A DNA stretch of 64,000 nt from Paenibacillus sp. FSL K6-3182 (GTDB taxonomy: Bacteria > Bacillota > Bacilli > Paenibacillales > Paenibacillaceae), in NCBI RefSeq assembly GCF_037976325.1, contig NZ_CP150265.1, forward strand, positions 3,591,501 to 3,655,500, written 5' to 3'. Below, in pieces: positions 57,010 through 64,000 of the stretch. The notes beneath the pieces were generated by a model, which saw only the letters and a program-made list of their open reading frames with translations, made no database searches and was not told where the DNA came from. A program made the translations under genes and the position numbers. The first letter of the stretch is position 1; each line of letters opens with the position of its first letter.

Positions 57010-57038
57010 ATTATATAACTAATTACTTATATAATCAA
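57010..57038 (-). promoter_or_regulatory. ars promoter with overlapping ArsR operator
   Basis: TTGATT (57038-57033), an exact 17-base spacer and TATAAT (57015-57010) on the minus strand. The perfect inverted repeat ATTATATAA-N8-TTATATAAT (57010-57035) covers both boxes, so repressor binding would block RNA polymerase. Confidence 0.8.
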
Positions 57039-57113
57039 TGGCGAATATGATGAGATGTGAAAATTTCGAGTGTTTATAACCATTCATAGTCGCCCCTTCT
57101 TCCTAAATAAACA

Positions 57114-57153
57114 AAACAAAGGGCATTAGATTGAATAAATGCCCTTTGTTTTA
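57114..57153. terminator. Terminator of the flavoprotein gene
   Basis: A perfect 15-bp stem (AAAACAAAGGGCATT / AATGCCCTTTGTTTT) lies 49 bases beyond the flavoprotein stop codon and separates it from the ars operon. Confidence 0.9.
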
Positions 57154-57202
57154 GGTTGTTTGAAGTAGAACGTTGCTCATACTCTTGCTGAAATATCGTA
57201 TA

Positions 57203-58552
57203 TTATTTTTCCACTTGAACTGGTCCACAGCAACTGTCTCCGCCGCCGACACCAATGCTACAAACACCTGTCTCCGGCAATTCCAGCTCTACTTTACGAG
57301 CAGACTCCATATCCCCCACTAAAGCGGCTACAATCGATCTAACTTGCTCATAGCCGGTTGTCATTAAGAAGGTCGGTGCTCTTCCATAGCTTTTGGCACC
57401 GACAATGTAAAAATCTTTCTCAGGTTGACGTAATTCGAGTTCACCATGAGGTCTAACTGTACCGCAGCTATGAACGTTTGGATCGATTAGTGGCGCTAAC
57501 TCATATGCACTTTCAAGATTCGGGTCCGTCATCACTCTTACCTCACGGACAAATGATAAATCAGGACGTGAGCCCGTGTTGCATACGATCTCGTCAACAC
57601 CGTCAATATAAGCTTTCTCTGATCCAACCGTACCGATAACATGAATTTTCCCGTTACTCTGTTTTAATTCACCAATATAAAACGAGGTCATCACTTTCAA
57701 AATTCCCGATTCAACTAATTTTTGAATTCGATTTCCGAGTTCTCCCCTTGCCGGTAATCCATCTAACTCACGTCCGCCATAAACATCCACAAGATGATGT
57801 TTTCGTATTGCCCATACAATTTCAGTCTCGTTTGTTTGCTTTTGAAGCTCGCCAAGTTCCAAAAGTGTATTAATGGCGGAATGACCACTTCCAACGACAA
57901 GGACTTTTTTTCCGCGGTAACGTTCTTCATCCTTTCCGAGCAAATCTGGGATGCCATAATATATTTGATTGCTAAGCGCTTTTTCTTCTAATAAGAACAC
58001 ACCATCCGAACGAAGCGGGTTTGGATTTGACCATGTACCTGTTGCATCAATAACCGCTCTTGCTTCAAAAAGATGTTGGCTGCCATTTTGGGTGGCGTGA
58101 ATGGCAAAAGGCAGATCATCACGACCGTTCGTTTTGACTTTATTTAAACCCTTACGGCTAATGGCAGTCACCTTCGTATTCAAATGAATAGACGGACTTA
58201 TTTCAGAGAGCTCTGACAGAGGCTTTAAATATTGTTCTACGAGTTCTTTCCCTGTTGGAATATCCGTATTTTTTGGTGCGATCCAGTTGGTCAAAAGCAA
58301 CAATTGTTTAGCTGCTTTATCGATGTTATATTCCCATGGGGAAAAGAGTCTTACATGCTCCCATTTTTTAATATTTGCTCCGATATCGCAACCAGCTTCT
58401 AAAAGTAAAAATGACTCTCCTTTTAAACTTAAATGTGCAGCTGCCGCAAGACCTACCGGTCCAGCTCCTATAATTGCAATTGGCAAATTGCTTTTTTCGT
58501 TGTCATGTACCTCACAGCAGCTAATTTGGTTAACAGGAATACTTTTCATCAT
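57203..58552 (-). CDS. FAD/NAD(P)-dependent flavoprotein with terminal Cys pairs, metalloid-linked
   Basis: A 449-residue two-dinucleotide-domain flavoprotein: FAD motif IAIIGAGPVGLAAAAHLSL, NADPH motif KKVLVVGSGHSAINTLLELG and a conserved IDATGTWSNPNP loop, like flavin monooxygenases and ArsO-type proteins. It is unusual in having vicinal cysteines at both ends: ISCCEVHD near residue 12 and GGGDSCCGPVQVEK at the C-terminus. GGAGG precedes the ATG by seven bases. The MarR gene upstream shares both a CC signature and an operator copy. A role in arsenic or antimony chemistry is inferred from the cysteines and the adjacent ars operon, not proven. Confidence 0.8.
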   Translation of the reverse strand: MMKSIPVNQISCCEVHDNEKSNLPIAIIGAGPVGLAAAAHLSLKGESFLLLEAGCDIGANIKKWEHVRLFSPWEYNIDKAAKQLLLLTNWIAPKNTDIPTGKELVEQYLKPLSELSEISPSIHLNTKVTAISRKGLNKVKTNGRDDLPFAIHATQNGSQHLFEARAVIDATGTWSNPNPLRSDGVFLLEEKALSNQIYYGIPDLLGKDEERYRGKKVLVVGSGHSAINTLLELGELQKQTNETEIVWAIRKHHLVDVYGGRELDGLPARGELGNRIQKLVESGILKVMTSFYIGELKQSNGKIHVIGTVGSEKAYIDGVDEIVCNTGSRPDLSFVREVRVMTDPNLESAYELAPLIDPNVHSCGTVRPHGELELRQPEKDFYIVGAKSYGRAPTFLMTTGYEQVRSIVAALVGDMESARKVELELPETGVCSIGVGGGDSCCGPVQVEK

Positions 58553-58570
58553 TTTATTTCCTCCTCGATA

Positions 58571-58592
58571 TTATTTGCAAATTGCAAGTATT
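58571..58592 (-). promoter_or_regulatory. MarR operator copy upstream of the flavoprotein gene
   Basis: The 22-base sequence TTATTTGCAAATTGCAAGTA (first 20 bases) differs from the site upstream of the MarR gene at 2 of 22 positions. It contains the inverted repeat TTGCAAwwTGCAA and lies 18 bases before the flavoprotein ATG. Confidence 0.75.
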
Positions 58593-58616
58593 AATGATTT
58601 TTAAAGGGATAAATAA

Positions 58617-59072
58617 TTATCCCAGTGTTGTACAACATACTTTCGATTTTGCCATGCTGTCGTTAAGCAATTTTATCGAGTTTATGACCATGTCTTGTTC
58701 AAATTCAGACATATGCGAAAAGACCTCTTTTAAATAGTCATTCATTTGGCCATCAATGACTGTTGAAATGTACTTGCCTTCAGTCGTTAACGTTAAAATA
58801 TTGATTCTCCGGTCTTCAGGAAGTTGTGTTTTCTTCACCAATCCTAACTTCACAAGGCTTTGAACTTGGCGGCTAAACGTCGTGATGTCTATGGATAGTG
58901 AATCCGCCACCTGCTGAATAGATGGATTATGTTTTCGATCGATCTCATAAATAATATGGCTTTGAATTAATGAGATACCCACTCCGCCCGCTGTGCAACA
59001 ATTTTTATCCAGAAGCCCAAACCGGCGAGTCATTATTTGAAACATCTCTCTTGTGTTCTCCACTTGTTTCAC
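58617..59072 (-). CDS. MarR-family regulator with two vicinal Cys pairs
   Basis: A 151-residue MarR protein with clear winged helix (SIQQVADSLSIDITTFSRQ, LVKKTQLPEDRRINIL). It has paired cysteines near both ends (DKNCCTAGG at about 24 and SKVCCTTLG at the C-terminus), which is not usual for MarR proteins. Such pairs could bind trivalent arsenic or antimony or form a redox switch. It starts the flavoprotein unit and has its own promoter with an operator copy. Autoregulation is inferred. Confidence 0.9.
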   Translation of the reverse strand: MKQVENTREMFQIMTRRFGLLDKNCCTAGGVGISLIQSHIIYEIDRKHNPSIQQVADSLSIDITTFSRQVQSLVKLGLVKKTQLPEDRRINILTLTTEGKYISTVIDGQMNDYLKEVFSHMSEFEQDMVINSIKLLNDSMAKSKVCCTTLG

Positions 59073-59083
59073 CTCTTGATCTA

Positions 59084-59117
59084 TTTATAGCGCAATTATT
59101 TGCAAAATGCAAGTAAT
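59084..59117 (-). promoter_or_regulatory. MarR gene promoter with operator copy
   Basis: TTGCAT (59112-59107), a 17-base spacer and TATAAA (59089-59084) on the minus strand. The 22-base operator at 59096-59117 covers the -35 box and matches the copy at 58571-58592 at 20 of 22 positions. Confidence 0.75.
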
Positions 59118-59179
59118 GATTGATTATATACCCTTTCACTTTTTATCTTAAGAAAATACGCAGATGAACGCAAAAAAAC

Positions 59180-59208
59180 CAGTAACAACAAAGCTTTTGT
59201 CGTTACTG
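59180..59208 (-). terminator. Terminator of the 44-residue membrane protein gene
   Basis: A 13-position stem with one mismatch (CAGTAACaACAAA / TTTGTcGTTACTG) is followed on the minus strand by TTTTTTTG. Confidence 0.8.
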
Positions 59209-59257
59209 ATTTCCATTTCCTGAGCTATTTGTTGTTGTAACTCACACTCTTTTTTGT

Positions 59258-59392
59258 TTAATTATTTAGGTTGCTGTCATCATGATCTTCCCAACGTCTT
59301 GAATACGCTTTGTTCGTGATCCAGAATGTAATCCATGAAAGAATGGCTACGATTATAAAAGATACGATCCATACGCCGATAGGTACTTGCAT
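59258..59392 (-). CDS. Small single-span membrane protein, 44 residues
   Basis: The minus-strand frame starts at ATG 59390-59392 behind GGGGGAAAT and encodes one membrane helix (GVWIVSFIIVAILSWITFWI) followed by a charged tail (NKAYSRRWEDHDDSN). A T-run terminator lies 50 bases downstream. A different overlapping frame of 81 codons (59280-59525) has no ribosome site and is rejected in its favour. The family is not known to me; it is divergent from the MocR-type gene. Confidence 0.65.
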   Translation of the reverse strand: MQVPIGVWIVSFIIVAILSWITFWITNKAYSRRWEDHDDSNLNN

Positions 59393-59496
59393 ATGATTTC
59401 CCCCTATATGTTAGCAGTATATTTTTGATCCCTAATACGTGCAGTTCATTGAAATGTGAATTAACGTTTATCATAAAATAAAAAGCGAAAAAACGA

Positions 59497-59536
59497 ACCA
59501 TCCAAATCGGATGAATTACTACCATCCAATTCGATT
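59497..59536 (+). promoter_or_regulatory. Direct repeats upstream of the MocR gene
   Basis: ACCATCCAAATCGGAT (59497-59512) and ACCATCCAATTCGATT (59521-59536) are direct repeats 24 bases apart. MocR/GabR regulators commonly bind direct repeats at their own promoters. TATAAT at about 59613 could be the -10 box of the gene, but no matching -35 box is clear. Confidence 0.5.
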
Positions 59537-59650
59537 GGTTTTCATTTAACTGTCATAGTTAGGTTGAAAACATCCTCTTTCAGTTTGAAAATCAGTGGTA
59601 TGATAATCATGACTATAATGTTTTATTTACAAGCAAGGGATGTGAACCTG

Positions 59651-61093
59651 ATGTGGGAACTTGAGAGGAAAAGTAAAATTCCTATATATAAACAAATTAC
59701 CGATCATCTAGAAAGACGGATTTCCTACGGTGAATTCCCTCCTGGCAGCTTGCTTCCATCGGAGAGAAAATTGGCTGAACAACTGGGCGTCAACCGCAGT
59801 ACAGTCATTTTGGCTTTTGCCGAGCTTCGATCGATGGGGATTATTGAAAGTCAGACAGGCAGTGGAACGCGTGTATCCAAAACAAAATGGGGAGCCACTC
59901 CGAGGCACACGCCAAATTGGAGTCGGTACGCTGAAGGCGGCAGCTTTCTACCTAACTTACCCTTTATGCGAAGAATTCGTGAAGCGCTCAATCAAAACCC
60001 CTCTCTCATCGATTTTGCTAGCGGCGAGCTGTCGGCTGATTTGGCTCCTAATGATGAAATTACAACGTTGATGAGTGAGAATAAATACACTTCATATTTG
60101 GGTTATGATAATCCTCAAGGGTATATTCCGCTTAGACAAGCGTTGGTATCCTATCTTGATCAACATCGAGGTATTAAGACAACGGAATCATCGATTTTGA
60201 TCACATCGGGATCTCAGCAATCGTTATATTTAATAACCCAGTGTTTGTTGTCGCCTGGCGACGCAGTTGCGATTGAAGATCCTTCCTACTGCTATTCTCT
60301 GCCTATGTTTCAATCAGCGGGGCTTAGATTGTTCCGTCTTCCTGTTGACAGTCAAGGGGTATGTCCAGAGGACATTCGAGCCTTATACAAAAAACATCGG
60401 ATCAAAATGGTGTTCATGAACCCGAACTATCAGAACCCAACAGGTACAGTGTTCGGTGCTGAACGTCGCAAACAGCTGCTTGACGTTGCAAGCGAGTTGG
60501 CGCTGCCTATTGTCGAGGATGATCCATTTAGCTTAACGGACTATGAAGGTTCACCGCCTTCACCGCTGAAATCAATGGATTCAATTGGGTCTGTCCTCTA
60601 TATCGGTTCTTTTTCCAAAATAGCTGCATCTGGCATGCGAATTGGTTGGATGGTTGCCCCTAACTCCATTGTGGAAAGGCTTGCTGACGCAAGGCAGCAA
60701 ATGGATTTTGGACTTAGCGTTATACCGCAGCAGGTAGCGGCACAATTTTTGAAGTCCAATTATTTTGAACCTCATCTTGACCGCTTGCGAATGCAGCTCC
60801 AATATAAACGAGATTTACTTATTGAAGCATTGCAGAAGGAACTTCCAGGATTGGTTACGTTCACTGCCCCACAAGGTGGTCTTCATCTATGGTGTAAGCT
60901 AGTTCCGGATGTTCACGATGGAAAGCTGCTGGAGGAATCCATAAAAAGAGGGATTGTTTTTGTTCCTGGAAGTGTGTACGGATCGGATTCTGGTTTCGTA
61001 AGATTTACTTTTGCTCGAGCAAAAGAAGCTGAAATTGGTTTAGGAATCTCCAAATTTGCAGATGCGCTGCGTGAGCTTATGAATTGCAAATAG
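59651..61093 (+). CDS. MocR-family regulator (GntR HTH fused to aminotransferase fold)
   Basis: A 480-residue protein starting at ATG 59651, ten bases after AAGGGA; a longer frame to 59564 has no site. Residues 1-75 are a GntR winged helix (IPIYKQITDHLERRI, LPSERKLAEQLGVNRSTV). The rest is a class I aminotransferase fold with the PLP lysine in IGSFSKIAASGMRIGW and FMNPNYQNPTGTVF. MocR proteins use PLP or an amine as effector and usually control vitamin B6 or amino-acid genes; the target here is not evident. It is one of very few plus-strand genes in the window. Confidence 0.93.
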   Translation: MWELERKSKIPIYKQITDHLERRISYGEFPPGSLLPSERKLAEQLGVNRSTVILAFAELRSMGIIESQTGSGTRVSKTKWGATPRHTPNWSRYAEGGSFLPNLPFMRRIREALNQNPSLIDFASGELSADLAPNDEITTLMSENKYTSYLGYDNPQGYIPLRQALVSYLDQHRGIKTTESSILITSGSQQSLYLITQCLLSPGDAVAIEDPSYCYSLPMFQSAGLRLFRLPVDSQGVCPEDIRALYKKHRIKMVFMNPNYQNPTGTVFGAERRKQLLDVASELALPIVEDDPFSLTDYEGSPPSPLKSMDSIGSVLYIGSFSKIAASGMRIGWMVAPNSIVERLADARQQMDFGLSVIPQQVAAQFLKSNYFEPHLDRLRMQLQYKRDLLIEALQKELPGLVTFTAPQGGLHLWCKLVPDVHDGKLLEESIKRGIVFVPGSVYGSDSGFVRFTFARAKEAEIGLGISKFADALRELMNCK

Positions 61094-61109
61094 CTTAATA
61101 GGAATTAGA

Positions 61110-61141
61110 AATAACCGCGGAGGTATACCTCCGCGGTTATT
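61110..61141. terminator. Perfect 32-bp palindrome, shared terminator
   Basis: AATAACCGCGGAGGTA followed by its exact complement forms a perfect stem between the convergent MocR and FGE-like genes. No long T-run follows on either strand, so it may stop both transcripts weakly or simply protect 3' ends. Confidence 0.7.
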
Positions 61142-61150
61142 ATCAACTCG

Positions 61151-61795
61151 TTAACATGATTTGGCAAGGCGAAACCCAAGGTCGTCAATACAAAATGACG
61201 GATGACTGCGACGACGACAAGTGGCTCCGCAGCCTCTCGCTTCTTCAGCCCAGCTGCCGCCCCGAAAAATGCGATATGAGCCATATACCTGCTCATCATA
61301 TAAATCCCAGCACCATTCCCATACGTTTCCTAACATATCATATAAGCCCCATGCGTTGGGTTCTTTTTTACCTACTTCGTGAATGCTGTCTCCCGAATTT
61401 CCATTGTACCAAGCGATTTTATCGATCTCTCCGTATTGATAGCCAGCTGTTCCTGCTTTACACGCATATTGCCATTCCGCCTCTGTCGGAAGGCGATAGC
61501 CATTAGATTCCCAATCACATTCAACATGATCTCCATCCTGACTGAATGAATAACACTCCGTTAATCCTGCATTCAGGGACAATAAATTACAAAAATAGAT
61601 GGCTTCATTCCAAGAGATATTGACCACTGGTTTTTGATCACTACTCAAAGAAAGAGGAGATTTTTTGGTTACAGCTAAATACAATTCCATCGTTACGGGA
61701 TAAGGTGAAAGATAAAAGGGTTTAATTTCAGACTTCCATTTTCGCTTCGTCCGGTCATCTCTTAATTCAATTTCTCCAGCTGGAATGCTTGCCAT
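61151..61795 (-). CDS. Formylglycine-generating-enzyme-like (SUMF1-family) protein
   Basis: A 214-residue FGE-sulfatase-domain protein: SIPAGEIELRDD, the YRLPTEAEWQYACKAG and NVWEWCWDLY motifs, and RGGSWAEEA near the end. The catalytic-cysteine region reads GCGATCRRRSHPSF; the spacing differs from classic FGE, so true sulfatase activation is uncertain and other members are oxidases or binding proteins. The visible ATG at 61795 has no ribosome site. An excellent AAAGGAGG stands eight bases before a GTT codon, 12 codons upstream in frame, hinting that the original start has mutated. It appears monocistronic. Confidence 0.8.
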   Translation of the reverse strand: MASIPAGEIELRDDRTKRKWKSEIKPFYLSPYPVTMELYLAVTKKSPLSLSSDQKPVVNISWNEAIYFCNLLSLNAGLTECYSFSQDGDHVECDWESNGYRLPTEAEWQYACKAGTAGYQYGEIDKIAWYNGNSGDSIHEVGKKEPNAWGLYDMLGNVWEWCWDLYDEQVYGSYRIFRGGSWAEEARGCGATCRRRSHPSFCIDDLGFRLAKSC

Positions 61796-61941
61796 TGGAT
61801 ATTCATTATGTTTATTTAGAGCATTAGAAACGGCGATCTCCTCCTTTGTTTACATGTTGCACTACTGTAATTTACCATAAATTAGTGATTCGTTATAAAA
61901 GAAATTGAATTTTCCTCTCCATTTGGAATACTTGACAAAAA

Positions 61942-61966
61942 AGGTACTGCCAGTATGACAGTACCT
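61942..61966 (-). terminator. Terminator of the UvrA-like gene
   Basis: An 8-bp stem (AGGTACTG / CAGTACCT) is followed on the minus strand by TTTTTTGTC, 40 bases beyond the stop codon. Confidence 0.85.
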
Positions 61967-62006
61967 GCACTACGTATTGATTTAGCGATAGATTGGCAAG
62001 CTATAA

Positions 62007-64000
62007 TTACTGCCTTTTAGCCAACATTTCCTTTAAGAACATACCCGTATAGGACTCTGCTACTTCCGCTACACGTTCAGGAGTGCCTTCTGCTACTAAT
62101 GTGCCGCCGGCTGCGCCCCCTTCTGGGCCGATATCGATAACCCAATCGGATTCTCGTATCAGTTCCAGACTATGCTCAACAACGATGACCGTATTGCCTG
62201 TATCAACCAGCTTACTGAGTAAAGTATGGAGCTGCTTAATGTCAGATGGATGGAGGCCTGTCGTCGGTTCATCCAGCAGGTAGAGCGTATGGTTTTTGGA
62301 AGGCTTGCTCAGCTCTTTCGCCAGTCTGATCCGCTGTCCTTCGCCGCCAGATAACGTTTTGACCGATTGACCCCATTTCAAGTAGCCTAGTCCGACTTCA
62401 CAAAGCATCTCGATTATACCTGTTATTTTAGTTTCTTTTTTGAGAATAGCTAGGCTTTCCTGTACAGACATATTCAGCAAATCCGATATAGAGCATCCTT
62501 CATACTGAACCTGCAAAACCTCATCCGTAAATCGTTTTCCTTTGCAGTCAGGACATTTTACCTCCAGATCAGGCAGGAAGTTCATATCAACGGAAAGCAC
62601 GCCTAACCCCTGACATGTCTCACATCGGCCACCAGAAGTGTTAAATGAGAAATGTTTGGTTGTCAGTTTTCTTTTTTTAGCTTCTGGCAAACTAGCGAAC
62701 AACTGGCGCAGCTGCGTAAACACATCTGTATATGTTGCTACGTTGGAGCGCTGCACTCTTCCCATGGGTGTCTGGTCAAATATAACGACATTGCCGACAT
62801 GCTCTAAGCCCGTAATTTCCTTGCACCCTATTCGCTCCAACTCCTTCTGACTTCCTTGTGCAAGGATATCAAAAACTAGCGTGGATTTGCCGGAGCCAGA
62901 TACACCAGTAACGGAAACGAGACAGCCAAGCGGGAAGGCTACAGTTGGAATTTCAACATTACGGAGTTTAGCCTGCTCGATTGTAATAAATTGACCGTTG
63001 CCTGTCCTGCGAACGCGTACAGGAGTTGAGCCATTCTCTTCTCTCAAATAAGCGCCTGTAACCGAAAGCGTACTCGACATTAGATCCTCCAGACTTCCTT
63101 CGCCTACGACGGTTCCACCGTGCAACCCAGCGCCAGGACCTATATCGATGATATGGTCTGCTGCACGCATCATTTCAACATCGTGCTCGATTACGAGTAC
63201 TGTATTGCCTAAATCACGAAGCTGCTGAAGTACTCGTATGAGACCGGATGTATCACGGGGATGGAGACCCGTGGTCGGTTCATCCAAAATATAAAGTACT
63301 CCGGTGAGGCCAGAACCGAGCAGCGATGCGAGCCGCAGCCGCTGTGCTTCGCCGCCGGATAGCGAAACGGTTTGCCGATTCAGGGAAAGATAACCTAGGC
63401 CAACATCAATGATTCGTTTTAGCCTAGTAGGCATATCGTGCAGAATGGGTTCGAGCAGATAATGACCTTCAGGCGGAAGCGTCTCTTGTAATTCCTCGGT
63501 CCACTTAAATACATCACTGAGCGACCATTCCGATACGTCTGAGATGGTTGAGCCAGCTACTTGAACGAGACGAACCTCTTTCTTAAGGCGTGCGCCTAGG
63601 CATTCCGGGCAAAGCTGTTCATGAAAAAAACTTCCCTCTTTTTCCGCAGTGCCTGTTTCTCCTTCTTTTTCTTTGTAACGCCGCCATAAACCAGGGATGA
63701 CCCCTTCGAATTTTGTACCTTGGACAGGCTTCACATTTGGATAATGCCGCTTGAAGGCTTCACTCTCGACACCATAATATAACAAATCGCGCTGTATCTC
63801 TCCGAAATCCTTTAAAGGCTGATCCGGATCAAATGCAAAGCCGTAATGCTTTCCTGCCGCCATCAAAATACGAATTTGAATATCGCGATGAACCCCGTTC
63901 AAAGAAGCCACTCCCCCATCGCGCAAACTGAGCTCCGAATTGAAAACGGCTGCTTCATTAATGCTTGCCACATGTCCAAGTCCACTGCAAGCTCCGCAGG
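62007..64000 (-). CDS. UvrA-like ABC ATPase, 5' end beyond window
   Basis: The frame is open to the right edge (64000), where it reads CGACSGLGHVASIN, the second half of the first UvrA zinc finger; a GTG at 63971 is internal, not the start. The 664 visible residues include the signature LSGGEAQRLRLASLL and Walker B LYILDEPTTGLHPRD of the first ATPase, Walker A TGVSGSGKSTLV, the zinc finger CETCQGLG ... CPDCKGKR and signature LSGGEGQRIRLAKEL of the second. It is a UvrA-family protein of nucleotide excision repair, or a class II UvrA paralogue sometimes linked to drug resistance; the part that decides this (UvrB-binding domain) lies outside the window. Confidence 0.9.
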   Translation of the reverse strand, partial: CGACSGLGHVASINEAAVFNSELSLRDGGVASLNGVHRDIQIRILMAAGKHYGFAFDPDQPLKDFGEIQRDLLYYGVESEAFKRHYPNVKPVQGTKFEGVIPGLWRRYKEKEGETGTAEKEGSFFHEQLCPECLGARLKKEVRLVQVAGSTISDVSEWSLSDVFKWTEELQETLPPEGHYLLEPILHDMPTRLKRIIDVGLGYLSLNRQTVSLSGGEAQRLRLASLLGSGLTGVLYILDEPTTGLHPRDTSGLIRVLQQLRDLGNTVLVIEHDVEMMRAADHIIDIGPGAGLHGGTVVGEGSLEDLMSSTLSVTGAYLREENGSTPVRVRRTGNGQFITIEQAKLRNVEIPTVAFPLGCLVSVTGVSGSGKSTLVFDILAQGSQKELERIGCKEITGLEHVGNVVIFDQTPMGRVQRSNVATYTDVFTQLRQLFASLPEAKKRKLTTKHFSFNTSGGRCETCQGLGVLSVDMNFLPDLEVKCPDCKGKRFTDEVLQVQYEGCSISDLLNMSVQESLAILKKETKITGIIEMLCEVGLGYLKWGQSVKTLSGGEGQRIRLAKELSKPSKNHTLYLLDEPTTGLHPSDIKQLHTLLSKLVDTGNTVIVVEHSLELIRESDWVIDIGPEGGAAGGTLVAEGTPERVAEVAESYTGMFLKEMLAKRQ

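Noticed and set aside
59280..59525. 81-codon minus-strand frame
   Set aside because: No ribosome site; it overlaps the better supported 44-residue membrane-protein frame.
61110..61141. 32-bp perfect palindrome considered as an attachment or transposon site
   Set aside because: It lies between two convergent genes with no mobile-element gene or target duplication nearby; a shared terminator is simpler.

Overview
The window looks like a chromosomal segment of a Paenibacillus-type spore-forming Firmicute. This is inferred from gene content: YesM/YesN and LplA/LplB/YtcP-like modules, CBM36 and golvesin-type domains, a CotD-like coat protein, strong AGGAGG ribosome sites, and compact terminators ending in T-runs. 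Nearly all genes lie on the minus strand. No rRNA, tRNA, CRISPR array, transposase or prophage gene was recognised.

Region 1 (about 1-17.7 kb) holds a partial lipoprotein gene and then a carbohydrate-utilisation locus. The locus contains two ABC permeases, a solute-binding lipoprotein, a YesM/YesN two-component pair, an FAD oxidoreductase with a discoidin-like tail, an SGNH hydrolase and a very large secreted multidomain protein. A 40-bp element, 36/40 identical, lies at the same distance from extended -10 promoters in front of both the transporter operon and the secreted-protein gene. It is the probable binding site of the locus response regulator.

Region 2 (17.8-30.8 kb) is a patchwork. 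It contains half of an MFS transporter, a TetR/P450 pair with a 14-bp palindromic operator, two small unknown genes, a TetR regulator, and a PadR / pentapeptide-repeat / two-gene ABC exporter operon. It ends with a berberine-bridge-type oxidase interrupted by one stop codon and a rifampin phosphotransferase/methyltransferase pair. A divergent promoter plus terminator in the phosphotransferase leader predicts a small antisense RNA.

Region 3 (31-50 kb) carries mainly housekeeping and accessory genes: hydrolase, SDR, membrane proteins, ArsR/AHSA1 pair, alditol-oxidase-like enzyme, GT-C glycosyltransferase, DinB, GNATs, malate:quinone oxidoreductase, ECF sigma/anti-sigma pair and coat protein. 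It also holds an aminoacyl-tRNA-synthetase-like protein of unknown role, a frameshifted CE4-CBM36 xylan deacetylase with a second CBM36 remnant beside it, and a 797-aa prenyl synthase with two isoprenoid-synthase-like halves.

Region 4 (50-64 kb) is rich in stress and metalloid functions. An Rrf2 regulator and thioredoxin-reductase-like flavoprotein share three operator copies. A DHA2 efflux pump has an MhqR-like palindrome at its promoter. An arsR-arsB-arsC operon is followed upstream by a MarR regulator and flavoprotein that both carry paired cysteines and share a duplicated operator. A MocR regulator, a formylglycine-generating-enzyme-like protein and a UvrA-like protein running off the right edge complete it. 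Two small membrane proteins (41 and 44 aa) were found in the gaps.
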